From Paenibacillus brevis (lineage in GTDB: Bacteria; Bacillota; Bacilli; Paenibacillales; Paenibacillaceae), in contig NZ_JAHLQJ010000016.1 of assembly GCF_018919145.1 (NCBI RefSeq), positions 1-64,000 on the forward strand: a stretch of 64,000 bases of DNA, in the 5' to 3' direction. The translations under genes were made by a program, and so were the position numbers. Below, one piece after another: positions 1-7,983 of the stretch (the first letter of the stretch is position 1; the number at the start of each line of letters is the position of its first letter). A model generated the notes under the pieces. It made no database searches. It was not told the DNA's origin and saw nothing but the letters and a program-made list of their open reading frames with translations.

Positions 1-195
1 TTCTTGCGGGTAAAGTCTGTTTCAGGATTTTTTACATAAGGTGCTGGTGAGGCTGACATTTCTCGTATGAGAGATGTCAGCGTATCTTTTAGCGAATTCG
101 CGTACGCATTCATGGGCAGAGCCTCCTCGTTTTTCAAGGGGCTTCGCCACACACTTCCAACTGCTTGTCAAGTCTTTTTTCTTTTTGTCGCAAAA

Positions 196-234
196 AAAGA
201 GCGGGCTATCTTTCGATAACCTGCTCTTTTTCTT
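196..234. terminator. bidirectional terminator hairpin
   Basis: Inverted repeat AAAGAGC(G)GG...CC(T)GCTCTTT with a short loop. T-runs lie on both sides (TTTTTCTT on plus, a long run on minus). It lies after the minus-strand operon ending at 312. No convincing gene is seen in 1-311. Confidence 0.6.
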
Positions 235-311
235 GATTTTTTGAACCAGCACCCTAACTTAATGACATTGGCCCATTGGCCTCTCCTTTTTGAATCTGGT
301 CTATAGAATGG

Positions 312-662
312 CTAGATAGCAAGCTCTCCGTCTTCGGCAGCCTTCAAAAATGCGTCGATAGGCAAGAGCCCCTCTGGCTGCATCGGTCTGGGCCGCACAC
401 TTACATATCCATCCTCTGATTCGATGGCCTCCGTATCAATAAGAGACTTTACTATGGAAAGCCCCCATAACAGGGAAGGATCCTGAATCTCATGTGGCTG
501 CACCATCTGTTTGATGTTGTACACATCCTCATATCCCATGAAGGATAACACAACTACATACTGTACCTGATGATTGTTGTTCGATACTATAAAAACCCTT
601 CGATATCCATGAGGAACATGACAAACGGGTTGCCATCTTACAACAAGCGATTCTTTAGACAC
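312..662 (-). CDS. hypothetical protein, last gene of DUF2249 operon
   Basis: A 116-residue protein that I do not recognise. It has no signal peptide or membrane segment. The N-terminal half looks like a beta-rich fold (WQPVCHVPHGYRRVFIVSN); the C-terminus ends in acidic KAAEDGELAI. Its start codon lies inside the 3' end of the upstream DUF2249 gene (8-nt overlap), so the two are probably translationally coupled. A 61-bp piece derived from this gene, carrying its end and a bit of its start, reappears at 4682-4742. Function unknown. Confidence 0.6.
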   Translation of the reverse strand: MSKESLVVRWQPVCHVPHGYRRVFIVSNNNHQVQYVVVLSFMGYEDVYNIKQMVQPHEIQDPSLLWGLSIVKSLIDTEAIESEDGYVSVRPRPMQPEGLLPIDAFLKAAEDGELAI

Positions 663-888
663 GTCCGATTTTTACACGGAAGGTTTCCGGTCCTTGCTCA
701 AGGTATTCCCAAGTGAACTTATTCGGCCGTTCAATTTGAAATTGGAAAAATAACGGCTTCGGATCATGGTCATTAATCAACAGCATATCTTCTCCAGGGT
801 TCAATGTATCAAAGGTTTCGAAAATAACCTTGTGTTTGATTTGCGGCGGGTACTCGGGTGCAACGACTGTAGCTTTGAAATTTTCCAT
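655..888 (-). CDS. DUF2249 domain protein
   Basis: A 77-residue protein that is essentially one DUF2249 domain. Visible family features are a charged middle with the INDHDPKPL motif (about residues 39-47), a Phe-Gln-Phe strand, a W-centred strand and a terminal VKIGRV strand. DUF2249 proteins are small and often sit with redox, denitrification or hemerythrin-type genes; no activity is established. The start is the ATG at 888, because AGGAGG lies 8 nt upstream; an in-frame upstream start would lack this site. It is the middle gene of a three-gene operon with the hypothetical genes at 911-1225 and 312-662. Confidence 0.8.
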   Translation of the reverse strand: MENFKATVVAPEYPPQIKHKVIFETFDTLNPGEDMLLINDHDPKPLFFQFQIERPNKFTWEYLEQGPETFRVKIGRV

Positions 889-910
889 TGTTAATTCCTC
901 CTGAAAAGTC

Positions 911-1225
911 TTATTTTTCACAATGTTCGTGATAAAGTGTTGAGATTATACCGAAGAAAGCATAATAAAATGGTTCTGGCGCAACTAATCTGAAATGGCC
1001 GACCTCATCACAAGAAAAGTTAAGTGCCTTTTCCAATAAACGATATGTTGAATAGGCATAGAAGCAAAAGTACTTATACTCGAATTTCGGCATTTTGTCA
1101 TAGATGACGGCAATTTCCTCTTTATATTGATCGATGTTTTTTACAGCTTCCTTAACGATCGTCTCAATATCCTCAAGGCCTGCCTCGAGCAGCAGTTCAT
1201 TCTTTTCTATGCGGATATTTGCCAC
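911..1225 (-). CDS. hypothetical protein, first gene of DUF2249 operon
   Basis: A 104-residue soluble protein that I do not recognise. It starts with GTG preceded by GGGGGTGAT. The N-terminal half is acidic and helical, the C-terminal half is aromatic-rich (KYFCFYAYSTYRLL, EPFYYAFFGIIS) and it ends in HEHCEK. The His/Cys end and the DUF2249 neighbour hint at a redox or metal role, but this is only inference. The gap to the next gene is 22 nt. Confidence 0.55.
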   Translation of the reverse strand: MANIRIEKNELLLEAGLEDIETIVKEAVKNIDQYKEEIAVIYDKMPKFEYKYFCFYAYSTYRLLEKALNFSCDEVGHFRLVAPEPFYYAFFGIISTLYHEHCEK

Positions 1226-1441
1226 TTGATATCACCCCCAACTTGTTTTCTGTCTATTATTCTAAAGAACATCTCCATATCAATTGTGTTTCCCGTCACA
1301 TTTCACAAATACATAAAAAAAGAATCCGCTTTAAGCTGACTCTAACGCCCTGCCGATTGCTACCTGAATTCTGTAAATGTTCTCACGGTCGGCATAAGCT
1401 AATAAAGCTATTGTTGCCAAGGAATATTGCTGATATAGTAT

Positions 1442-2140
1442 AGAAAATCAATCGAAGGAACTGTTACGTGGCATCTCGGGGAAAGCGCGCAATACAGGGC
1501 CTTGATTCGATCCCTTCTCGAAATTGTCGGTGAAGAAGGGACTTTGATGATGCCCTCCCAAACCTGGAAGAATCTCGACCCTTCCACAGGAGTACATGGC
1601 GATGTGCCCATGGAATGGTGGCCGATCATCCGGGAGAACTGGCCGCCCTACGATAAGGAAATAACTCCCGCGATCGGCATGGGCGTCGTGGCTGAAGTGT
1701 TCCGAAAGTGGCCGGGAGCCCAAAGGTCGGTCGCCGCAGTAGGCAAGCATGCGGAGTATTTGACTCAGAACCATGATTTATGCAACATTTTCGGAAAGGA
1801 TTCCCCGTTGGATAAATTATACCGCCTACACGGGTACGTCCTCCTGATCGGCGTCGGCTATGATAAAAACACTTCGCTGCACCTGGCCGAAACTAAAGCT
1901 GACTTTCCTTCCAAGAAGTTTGTCCATGAAAGCAGCGCAATTATGGAGAACGGAACGCGCAAGTGGGCAACCTATGAAACCCAAGCTGTGGACGATGAAG
2001 ACTTTATCCGCCTGGGAGAAGAATATGATAAAGAAATGAACATCAAGATTCATAAAGTCGGAAACGCCGAAGTCCGGTTTCTGGACCAACCGCAGTTGGT
2101 GGACTGGGCAGCCGCGTGGATGGAGAAAAACAGGGGTTAG
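1442..2140 (+). pseudogene. 5'-truncated aminoglycoside N(3)-acetyltransferase-like gene
   Basis: The readable frame from about 1502 gives 212 residues clearly of the AAC(3)/YokD acetyltransferase family: LLEIVGEEGTLMMPSQTW, the EWWPIIRENWPPYD stretch, GMGVVAEVFRKWPGAQRS, GKHAEYLTQNH, SPLDKLYRLHGYVLLIGVG and NTSLHLAE. Family members are about 260-270 residues. The N-terminal acetyl-CoA-binding segment ([12 protein letters not shown] type) is absent. The frame is closed by a TAG at 1436 with no good ATG or ribosome site, and TTG 1502 is unconvincing. A few residues also seem lost between RS and AAVGKH, where the family has HP...SF. I read it as a decayed gene, not a functional resistance determinant. 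The nearest plus-strand terminator follows at 2207. Confidence 0.7.
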
Positions 2141-2206
2141 GATTTTCAAAAGTAACGCCCTATTACAGGCAATACAAATCACCATGCTGTTTGAAACAAC
2201 AAGTGT

Positions 2207-2238
2207 AAAGGCCATCCCGCAAAGGATGGCCTTTCTTC
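2207..2238 (+). terminator. rho-independent terminator
   Basis: Perfect 11-bp stem AAAGGCCATCC / GGATGGCCTTT with a 6-nt loop and a following TCTTC. It follows the AAC(3)-like relic and lies between two converging units. Confidence 0.75.
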
Positions 2239-2283
2239 GCAACTGCAATTATCTACATGGCTCTTTCAACAAGTCCGCAAATG

Positions 2284-3234
2284 TTATGATTCCTCTCCCC
2301 GGTTCCAGGAATAGGACATCTCCCTAAATCCCGCATCCCATAGCTTTACATTTCCCTTAATTAGGATGGTAAGCTCATGGCCCCGTTCGAGGTAGATGGA
2401 GGACATATCCAGCTCATGACGTTGATCTCCTGCAGATGCGGACAGAAGCTCTTCTCCGTCAACGACAACGCTCAGACTCCCATGAACGTCCTCTTCGTCG
2501 GGAACTCCATAATTAAAATAGAGATAAAGCTCCTTATTGCCTAACTGATAAGTGTACGTCTCACTATCGTTGCCTTCTGCGCGATACACGTTATATTGGG
2601 GCTCGATGTGTTCCCCGCCGATTATAAAGTTGTATCGTCCGGTTCCCGCCGACGGATTTCCGGTGCTGTCCCTCAAATCGTTTAACGCCACGAAAGGGCC
2701 CATTTCCTTGGCAAACATCTTATCGACAAGCCCGAAGGTCCCCCACACCACGATCATAAGGACCATCGCAGAAAGTCCCGCAACCGTTATATTCCTCCAG
2801 ACATGCCGGGTACGGAAACCGAGCTTGTAAGCCCCGAATCCTATGGCTGCACCGACGGAATTCTGAATAACGTCGTTCATATCGAAGCTGCCGAGCAAAG
2901 TCAGTGCCTGAACCGTCTCCGCCACAAGAATGGACAGGACGAACAAGGCCATGAACCGCATAAAACCGGTCCTCGGATATAACCATGGAATCAATATGCC
3001 AAACGGGATGAAAGCAGCGACGTTTCCAAATGACACAACATCCATCAGAGTAGGGTGCAGAAGGTCGGACAGACCTGGCAGCCTAAAAAAATCCTCCGGC
3101 ATAAAAATGAAGGTGTAGCCAGTCCCTCGACGAGCATCATCTGCTCTGCCGAATGCGAGCAACATAAAGTAAAGAATCAGAAGGGTATAGGTTACGGTTA
3201 TGGTCAAAATAATCTTACGCTGTTGTGCAGTCAT
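2284..3234 (-). CDS. VanZ family membrane protein with extra C-terminal domain
   Basis: A 316-residue membrane protein. Start ATG 3234 is chosen because AAAGGAGT lies 5 nt before it. Residues about 8-30 form a first helix. The VanZ region follows (about 70-165), with AAFIPFGILIPW, a helix containing AETVQALT and the DMNDVIQNSVGAAIGF signature; a further helix lies near 180-200. The last ~110 residues form a soluble beta-rich domain with repeated YxYQLG/YLYFNYG strands, probably extracellular. VanZ (teicoplanin-resistance accessory) homologues are common and mostly of unknown role, so no resistance claim is made. It appears to be a single-gene unit. Confidence 0.8.
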   Translation of the reverse strand: MTAQQRKIILTITVTYTLLILYFMLLAFGRADDARRGTGYTFIFMPEDFFRLPGLSDLLHPTLMDVVSFGNVAAFIPFGILIPWLYPRTGFMRFMALFVLSILVAETVQALTLLGSFDMNDVIQNSVGAAIGFGAYKLGFRTRHVWRNITVAGLSAMVLMIVVWGTFGLVDKMFAKEMGPFVALNDLRDSTGNPSAGTGRYNFIIGGEHIEPQYNVYRAEGNDSETYTYQLGNKELYLYFNYGVPDEEDVHGSLSVVVDGEELLSASAGDQRHELDMSSIYLERGHELTILIKGNVKLWDAGFREMSYSWNRGEES

Positions 3235-3518
3235 CGTGTACTCCTTTATCTCCCGGCTTGAGATCATCGTTAATATATGCTCTCTTGCTTTGCACTCTCC
3301 CAAGGTATGAATAGATATAGATCGGCTTATTCCCAAGATAGTATGATCAAGCAAATTCCTAACCGGCACCTTACAGGAGAGCAGGATTCAAATAAACAAA
3401 GATTCCTCCAGGAAGAATCGACTTTTTATTGGACTCTGGAGCAGACTTGAAAAGCCAAATTTAGAGCATGCCCATTCTTCTAACGATCGTTTCAGGGGAT
3501 TTGTTACACGCACAACAA

Positions 3519-3640
3519 AGAGAACAGCCCGCAAGCCGTTCTCTCCCCACTGTCTGCCTAGTCAGAAGCACGCGGACGAGCCAATCATGTCCGAAAAAAG
3601 AGCAGAAGCCGTCAAACCCGCTCTTCTGCACCCGTGGTAT
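3519..3640 (-). pseudogene. relic of the 3' end and terminator of a GFPGFPGG-type gene
   Basis: On the minus strand a hairpin (AGAGAAC...GTTCTCT, 3519-3544) sits after a short frame reading SGF-DGFCSFFGHDWLVRVLL. This resembles the end of the intact gene at 12772-13131 (AGFRWFGFFWGYFGIDLNR...SSFTCF), which has the same hairpin spacing. At DNA level both share CTGTCTG, AGAAGCA and GACGAGC/GAACGAGC blocks in the same order. No start or intact body remains. The alignment is by eye. Confidence 0.35.
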
Positions 3641-3668
3641 GCTTGAAAACAAAGGAGGTGCATCGTAT

Positions 3669-4574
3669 ATGCACGCATGGGAAGCCATACAAAAAACGTT
3701 GGATTATATAGAGGACCACATCAGCGAAAGCCAAGAAATCGATGAGTTGGCCGCCATAGCCGCTTTGTCCCCGTTTTATTACCAAAGGTTGTTTTCCCGG
3801 CTAGTGAAGAAGCCTGTCCGGGAATACATCCGCTACCGCCGCCTGGCCAATGCTTGCGAAGCGCTGGGATGCAAAGAAAACCGGATTCTGGATGTAGCTT
3901 TGGAGTGGGGCTTCGGCAGCCATGAGGGCTTTACCCGGGCCTTCAAAGAGGCCTACGGCATTACGCCGGAGCGGTACCGGGAGTACCCGGTAAGGCTGAA
4001 CCAGTTCACCAAACCGGACTTGAGTCTGGGCTACACACTGATCGATGAAGGAGTGCCGCTGATCAGCGATGGTCTGGTGCTGGAAATTAACCGGAGAACG
4101 TTGGAGCAGCCTATCCTATTTATTGGCTTGAGCGATTATGTTCCTATCGATGGTCAAATGCCAATTGGAGAAGCTACCGGAGTGGACGTTCCTGGGGAGG
4201 TATGGAGGCAATTCCACGAGCGCAAGGGCAGCATAAGCCGGCCTCCCAGAAGCCGGGAGCTGGGAGTAGCCTTTTTGGGCGATGCGCCTAAGGGCAGCTT
4301 CACCTATTTTGCCGGAGCGGAAGCACTGCCGGATGCAGACCCCCGGGAGTTCAAAGTGTGGCAGCTCCCGGCCCGGGAATATGTTGTTTTCGGCTTCGAG
4401 GCGGAAAACTTCGAGGAGTTAGTCACCTCCGCGCTCAACAAAGCGCTCAACTACAGCGAACTGTGGCTGAAAAAGCACGGCATGGTCAACATGCTGTATG
4501 CGCCAGAGCTCTATTACGATTGCACTCCGGAAGCAAGCTATATGGAATTGTGGCTTCCCGCCGACAAGCAATAA
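3669..4574 (+). CDS. AraC family regulator with GyrI-like effector domain
   Basis: A 301-residue one-component regulator. The start ATG 3669 is preceded by AAAGGAGGTG. The N-terminal double HTH spans about residues 8-105 (ELAAIAALSPFYYQRLFSRL; ILDVALEWGFGSHEGFTRAFK; ITPERYREYP). The C-terminal ~180 residues match the GyrI-like/AraC effector-binding fold, which binds small hydrophobic or cationic ligands in Rob/BmrR-type proteins. No neighbouring target gene is obvious; it is convergent with a second regulator of the same architecture at 4751-5599. The ligand is unknown. Confidence 0.85.
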   Translation: MHAWEAIQKTLDYIEDHISESQEIDELAAIAALSPFYYQRLFSRLVKKPVREYIRYRRLANACEALGCKENRILDVALEWGFGSHEGFTRAFKEAYGITPERYREYPVRLNQFTKPDLSLGYTLIDEGVPLISDGLVLEINRRTLEQPILFIGLSDYVPIDGQMPIGEATGVDVPGEVWRQFHERKGSISRPPRSRELGVAFLGDAPKGSFTYFAGAEALPDADPREFKVWQLPAREYVVFGFEAENFEELVTSALNKALNYSELWLKKHGMVNMLYAPELYYDCTPEASYMELWLPADKQ

Positions 4575-4681
4575 GGTTAAGGTGTTAGGAATCATCATGA
4601 AAATACATAAACCAGTACGTACAAGGGCCCGTCCAAAAAGCTAGTGAAGGCTGACTTCTGGAAGGCCCTTTGTGCATATAA

Positions 4682-4742
4682 TGCTAGACAGCAAGCTCTC
4701 CGTCTTCGGCAGCCTTCAAAAATGCATCGATGACAAACGGGA
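4682..4742 (-). repeat. internally deleted duplicate of the 312-662 gene
   Basis: GCAAGCTCTCCGTCTTCGGC and the following AGCCTTCAAAAATGC are shared with the 3' end of the hypothetical gene at 312-662 and continue to ATCGAT. The sequence then jumps to GACAAACGGG, found at about 620-634 near that gene's 5' end. This copy therefore keeps both ends and lacks about 250 bp of the middle. It is non-coding debris between two regulators. Confidence 0.7.
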
Positions 4743-4750
4743 GGTAATAA

Positions 4751-5599
4751 TTATTTTTTCCTAACCGGTATCCATATCTCCCCTGCTTCATACCCGGCTA
4801 GTCCATAGTACATTTCGAAGCTGGGGCCTTCTACCTGCTCGTATTCGGATGTCGGAAACCATTCGGAATAGATCCGATCCCACAGCTTTTGCAAATCACA
4901 TTGCGGTTCCGGGAAGATAGCCCATGTTAATGCCGGGACAGAGAGCTTTGTAAACCTCTCCGGAATTTCAAGCCCCTTAGGCAAATGATAACAAATCATA
5001 TATTTAAAAGATTCTCCATTATCATCATATAAGGCAGCGTGCAGCATGGTGTCGCCAAACCGTCCCAGCATTTCGTTCATTAGATCCACACTGCCGTCAT
5101 CATCACACTTTTTCCGGAATTCTGGAACTTCGGCAAATGCGGTCTGTCTGTTTGAATTGATAAGGCCGTACACTCCAAACATCTCAAAAGGCCCTCTTTG
5201 TTCCATGCGATAATTCATTTCGACATCTCCCTTTATTGAAATATGAAAGGACATTCGAGGATAGGCCTTAAGAGAAACCCCTTTATCGCGCGCCGATACC
5301 GGTATGATCCCATGAAGATTCTTAAACGCCCGTGAGAATGCCTCCGGCGAATCATATCCATATTTCATAGCCACATCAATCACCTTGGCATCTGTCGTCT
5401 GCAGTTCAAAAGCCGCCAAGGTCAACCGCCGGCGCCGAATGTACTCGGATAACGATACTCCCGTAATAAACGGAAACATCCTCTGAAAATGATAAGTAGA
5501 GCAACAGGCGATCTGCGCGATTTGATCATATGAGATATTGTCCGCCAGATTTGTCTCGATATATTCCATGGCGTTATTCATCCTGTCCAACCAATCCAT
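4751..5599 (-). CDS. AraC family regulator with GyrI-like effector domain
   Basis: A 282-residue paralogue in architecture of the regulator at 3669. The start ATG 5599 follows AAGGGAGGGAACACG. The AraC HTH spans residues about 8-103 (IAQIACCSTYHFQRMF; VIDVAMKYGYDSPEAFSRAFK; IIPVSARDKG). The C-terminal ~160 residues look like a GyrI-like/integron-cassette effector domain ending EMYYGLAGYEAGEIWIPV. Such regulators commonly sense hydrophobic cations or peptides. No adjacent transporter is present, so the target is unknown. Confidence 0.85.
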   Translation of the reverse strand: MDWLDRMNNAMEYIETNLADNISYDQIAQIACCSTYHFQRMFPFITGVSLSEYIRRRRLTLAAFELQTTDAKVIDVAMKYGYDSPEAFSRAFKNLHGIIPVSARDKGVSLKAYPRMSFHISIKGDVEMNYRMEQRGPFEMFGVYGLINSNRQTAFAEVPEFRKKCDDDGSVDLMNEMLGRFGDTMLHAALYDDNGESFKYMICYHLPKGLEIPERFTKLSVPALTWAIFPEPQCDLQKLWDRIYSEWFPTSEYEQVEGPSFEMYYGLAGYEAGEIWIPVRKK

Positions 5600-5784
5600 C
5601 GTGTTCCCTCCCTTCAAAATCAACTTTATGGCAGATAAGAAATGAATGCCGTGCATTTTCTGCACGAAAAAGTCAGTATCGTCATCAGCTCAGGCTCCTA
5701 GCAAATCGAAAGCTTCGAACCGGATAGAATCCTTTTCGAGAAACATTCCATCCTTTCCTGCATGTTGAAGACCTTCATGCAAAA

Positions 5785-5822
5785 AGAGCAGCACGCGTGA
5801 TTACCTCCGCATGCTGCTCTCT
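5785..5822 (-). terminator. terminator of the osmC-like gene
   Basis: Stem AGAGCAGCAtGCG / CGCGTGCTGCTCT on the minus strand followed by TTTTTGC. It lies 17 nt after the stop codon of the OsmC family gene. Confidence 0.8.
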
Positions 5823-5838
5823 TCCTCTGATTCGGGAC

Positions 5839-6297
5839 TTATGCCTCTACTGACTTCTCTATAATAATGTTCTCCAATTTGAGATTTACCGGATTTGCAA
5901 TGGTATCTCCAACAGGGCACTTGCTCTCCAAAAAGTGTACAAATTCTTCTACCTTCTCTTTGGGTGAATCGGTTTGAATCCGGAATGTATAGCGAATATC
6001 AGAGTAACCTGGACGGACGGAAGATCTGTCAAAGAAACCGTCGAGGTCAACGTCCCCTTCAACCTCCACACGGAAGTCATCAAGCTTTACGCCAAATTTG
6101 GGAGCATAAACCCTTGCCACAATAGACTGGCATGCCCCTAACGAGGCAAGAAGCACTTCGACCGGATTCATTCCGGTGTCGGTTCCGCCTAAGCTCTTCG
6201 GCTCATCAATGGTGATCTCGAAATTTCTGGAGGTAGTTTTAACTTGAACTCCTTTTTGCAAATGTGCCGTTGCTTTGAAAGTATGTACATCAGCCAT
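5839..6297 (-). CDS. OsmC family peroxiredoxin-like protein
   Basis: A 152-residue cytoplasmic OsmC/Ohr-fold protein. These dimers reduce organic hydroperoxides with two cysteines. Here they are Cys56 in GACQSI and Cys127 in ESKCPVGDTI, at the expected positions, together with the GGTDTGMNPVEVLLASLG helix. The YhfA/OsmC-like subgroup fits better than Ohr. Start ATG 6297 is preceded by AAGGAG with an 8-nt gap; the in-frame GTG 9 nt earlier overlaps this site. The gene has its own strong promoter (6376-6404) and terminator and seems monocistronic. Confidence 0.88.
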   Translation of the reverse strand: MADVHTFKATAHLQKGVQVKTTSRNFEITIDEPKSLGGTDTGMNPVEVLLASLGACQSIVARVYAPKFGVKLDDFRVEVEGDVDLDGFFDRSSVRPGYSDIRYTFRIQTDSPKEKVEEFVHFLESKCPVGDTIANPVNLKLENIIIEKSVEA

Positions 6298-6375
6298 GTT
6301 AATCACTCCTTAAGTTTTAGTTAAACAAAAGAGCCATAACCTCAACTAATAATAATTCCTAGTATTTTACTATGT

Positions 6376-6404
6376 ATTATAGGGATGGGGATCGGAGTTG
6401 TCAA
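6376..6404 (-). promoter_or_regulatory. near-perfect sigma-A promoter of the osmC-like gene
   Basis: Minus strand TTGACA (6399-6404), 17-nt spacer, TATAAT (6376-6381), about 80 nt before the start codon. Just downstream lies the small dyad AGTA-AAA-TACT (about 6361-6371), a possible MarR/CatR-like operator; that reading is inference. Confidence 0.85.
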
Positions 6405-6410
6405 TATGCT

Positions 6411-6432
6411 AAAAAAGCCCCTACTGGGGGCT
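6411..6432 (-). terminator. terminator after truncated immunity-like gene
   Basis: Minus strand AGCCCC(C)-AGTA-GGGGCT followed by TTTTTT. It ends transcription from the LRR region before the osmC promoter. Confidence 0.8.
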
Positions 6433-6443
6433 ACACTCAACAC

Positions 6444-6671
6444 TTAGTCATTCACTCCAGTCATATAAGAGCCTTCAATAAACTTGATGAGGTGCATTTC
6501 AGGCTGCGCGAGAAACTCGGTAAAGCTGCATAAATCCGCATAAGTCTGATGCTCTACATCATAGCAACCGATCCGGCCTTTGTTCTCCGGATTCCAAACC
6601 AGTTGCAGATCGGGGTAATTGCCGATATCCGTTGATAGACGCAGCAGCTTCTGACGGCGCCTACTTTCATC
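6444..6671 (-). pseudogene. C-terminal remnant of an SMI1/KNR4-like protein
   Basis: The frame reads 75 residues after an in-frame TGA (6672-6674), beginning DESRRRQKLLRLSTDIGNYP and continuing with DLQLVWNPENKGRIGCYDVE and a terminal FIEGSYMTGVND. There is no usable start codon before the conserved part. The DIGNYPDLQLVWNP...IGCYD pattern resembles the C-terminal half of SMI1/KNR4-type immunity domains, but this is a by-eye assignment. It lies directly downstream of two LRR genes and is followed by their terminator. Confidence 0.6.
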
Positions 6672-6744
6672 TCAATCGTATCGGTCTATCACCCCAATCA
6701 AGGTCCTGTGAAAAGTAAAAAAGGTTAGGATACCGTTGTTTTAA

Positions 6745-7956
6745 TCAATAATCGCGCGCGGCATCGAACCAGCCTTGAGCCAGCTCCTCCGGGATAGGCT
6801 TGCCGATCCGATGCTCGGATTGGCTGAGCTGCCATACTGCTTCGCCAAGGTCTTCTCTCTCGGTCGTTTCGATGCCTTTGAGGGAATTAAAGCGCGCGGC
6901 GAAAGCCGTAATTGCTGCTTCGGCATCGGCAAAGCTGCGGGCCTGAGCCAATGCTGCCTGGGTAATGTCGTAAGCTTCGTTAGCCAGCTTGGCGAGACGT
7001 TTAGGCCAGGACGAGAACGGGCGGCCATATTCGGTCGTCCACCACTCCGGCTTCCTCAATTGGCTCACAGAATGATGACCCGTCCATGGACGGACCTGGT
7101 CGCGTGCTTTCATTTGCTGCTTAAGGCGTTTGCCCGCGCTCTCTTCCACATTGTAAGCGATAAATCTGTCCAGTGACGGCCACGCGTCCAAGGACGGCAA
7201 GCCCTCCAGATCCGGCATGAAGCGCAGCTCCAGATTCGTTAACCCGGCATGACCTGCCGACAGGTCCAGATCGCAGAAGTTCCCCCACAAGCTCAGGGAG
7301 TTCAGATTGGGAAACCGATCCAAGCAGTCCAGCGAGATGGGCTGTCCCAGCGGAGTGTTTTGCAGCGTCAAGCTCGTCACCTGATGCAATTCGCCCAGAT
7401 CGGGCAGCCTGAAAGGCGGATCATTCTTTCGGCGGCCCGTGCTCGGCGCCAGGGCCAGAAAAGACGGAATGCCGCCAGTGGACGTGAAGCGGGATAGATC
7501 GCCGGACACGCTCAGGCGGAAGGAACTCTTCGGGAGCTTCAAGCTCAGGCGCTCCCCGGACGGCCCTAACTCGATATGTAAGCTATGCAAAATGGACTCG
7601 CTGGCATCCGCCGCTGTATCCGCAGACAGGACCGGAGCCCAAGTCATCTCTTCGATGGGGCGTGTCTTGGCCCACTCCATAAACCCTGCGTCACTGCCTG
7701 TATAGTGTAGAAACCGCGGCCAAGGCGAACCTGCCGGTGTGCTAAAGACATCGAATACGGTCCAGTCGATGCAGGCATCGGAAGGGACGTGAAGGTCCGC
7801 CTTTTTTCCCAAGTGCGGCGGTCCGATGGATAGGCTGCCTACACCGGGCTGAATGACGAGCGTATGGCTTTGGGGGCCCGTGAGGTCGATGGGATAACGA
7901 CCGGGTGCGCTGATTAATGCTGATGAGCTGGCATGATTATCATTTGGATTTGGCAC
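6745..7956 (-). CDS. leucine-rich-repeat-like cytoplasmic protein
   Basis: A 403-residue protein without signal peptide or membrane helix. It starts with GTG preceded by AAAGGGTGATAGA. Residues about 30-280 show irregular LRR-like strands (LSLKLPKSSFRLSVSGDLSR, VTSLTLQNTPLGQ, LNSLSLWGNFCDLDL, LTNLELRFMPDLEGLPSLD). The C-terminal ~120 residues are alpha-helical (RLAKLANEAYDITQAALAQA). Similar LRR proteins occur in Paenibacillus near polymorphic-toxin immunity genes, but the function is not established. Its stop is 27 nt from the next stop-to-start junction with the LRR gene at 7984, so both are probably one operon. Confidence 0.65.
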   Translation of the reverse strand: MPNPNDNHASSSALISAPGRYPIDLTGPQSHTLVIQPGVGSLSIGPPHLGKKADLHVPSDACIDWTVFDVFSTPAGSPWPRFLHYTGSDAGFMEWAKTRPIEEMTWAPVLSADTAADASESILHSLHIELGPSGERLSLKLPKSSFRLSVSGDLSRFTSTGGIPSFLALAPSTGRRKNDPPFRLPDLGELHQVTSLTLQNTPLGQPISLDCLDRFPNLNSLSLWGNFCDLDLSAGHAGLTNLELRFMPDLEGLPSLDAWPSLDRFIAYNVEESAGKRLKQQMKARDQVRPWTGHHSVSQLRKPEWWTTEYGRPFSSWPKRLAKLANEAYDITQAALAQARSFADAEAAITAFAARFNSLKGIETTEREDLGEAVWQLSQSEHRIGKPIPEELAQGWFDAARDY

Positions 7957-7983
7957 TCTATCACCCTTTCTTGTATCCTTGAT

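Noticed and set aside
22..252. 76-codon minus-strand frame
   Set aside because: Low-complexity Lys/Ser-rich start overlapping a terminator hairpin, with no ribosome site and no recognisable domain.
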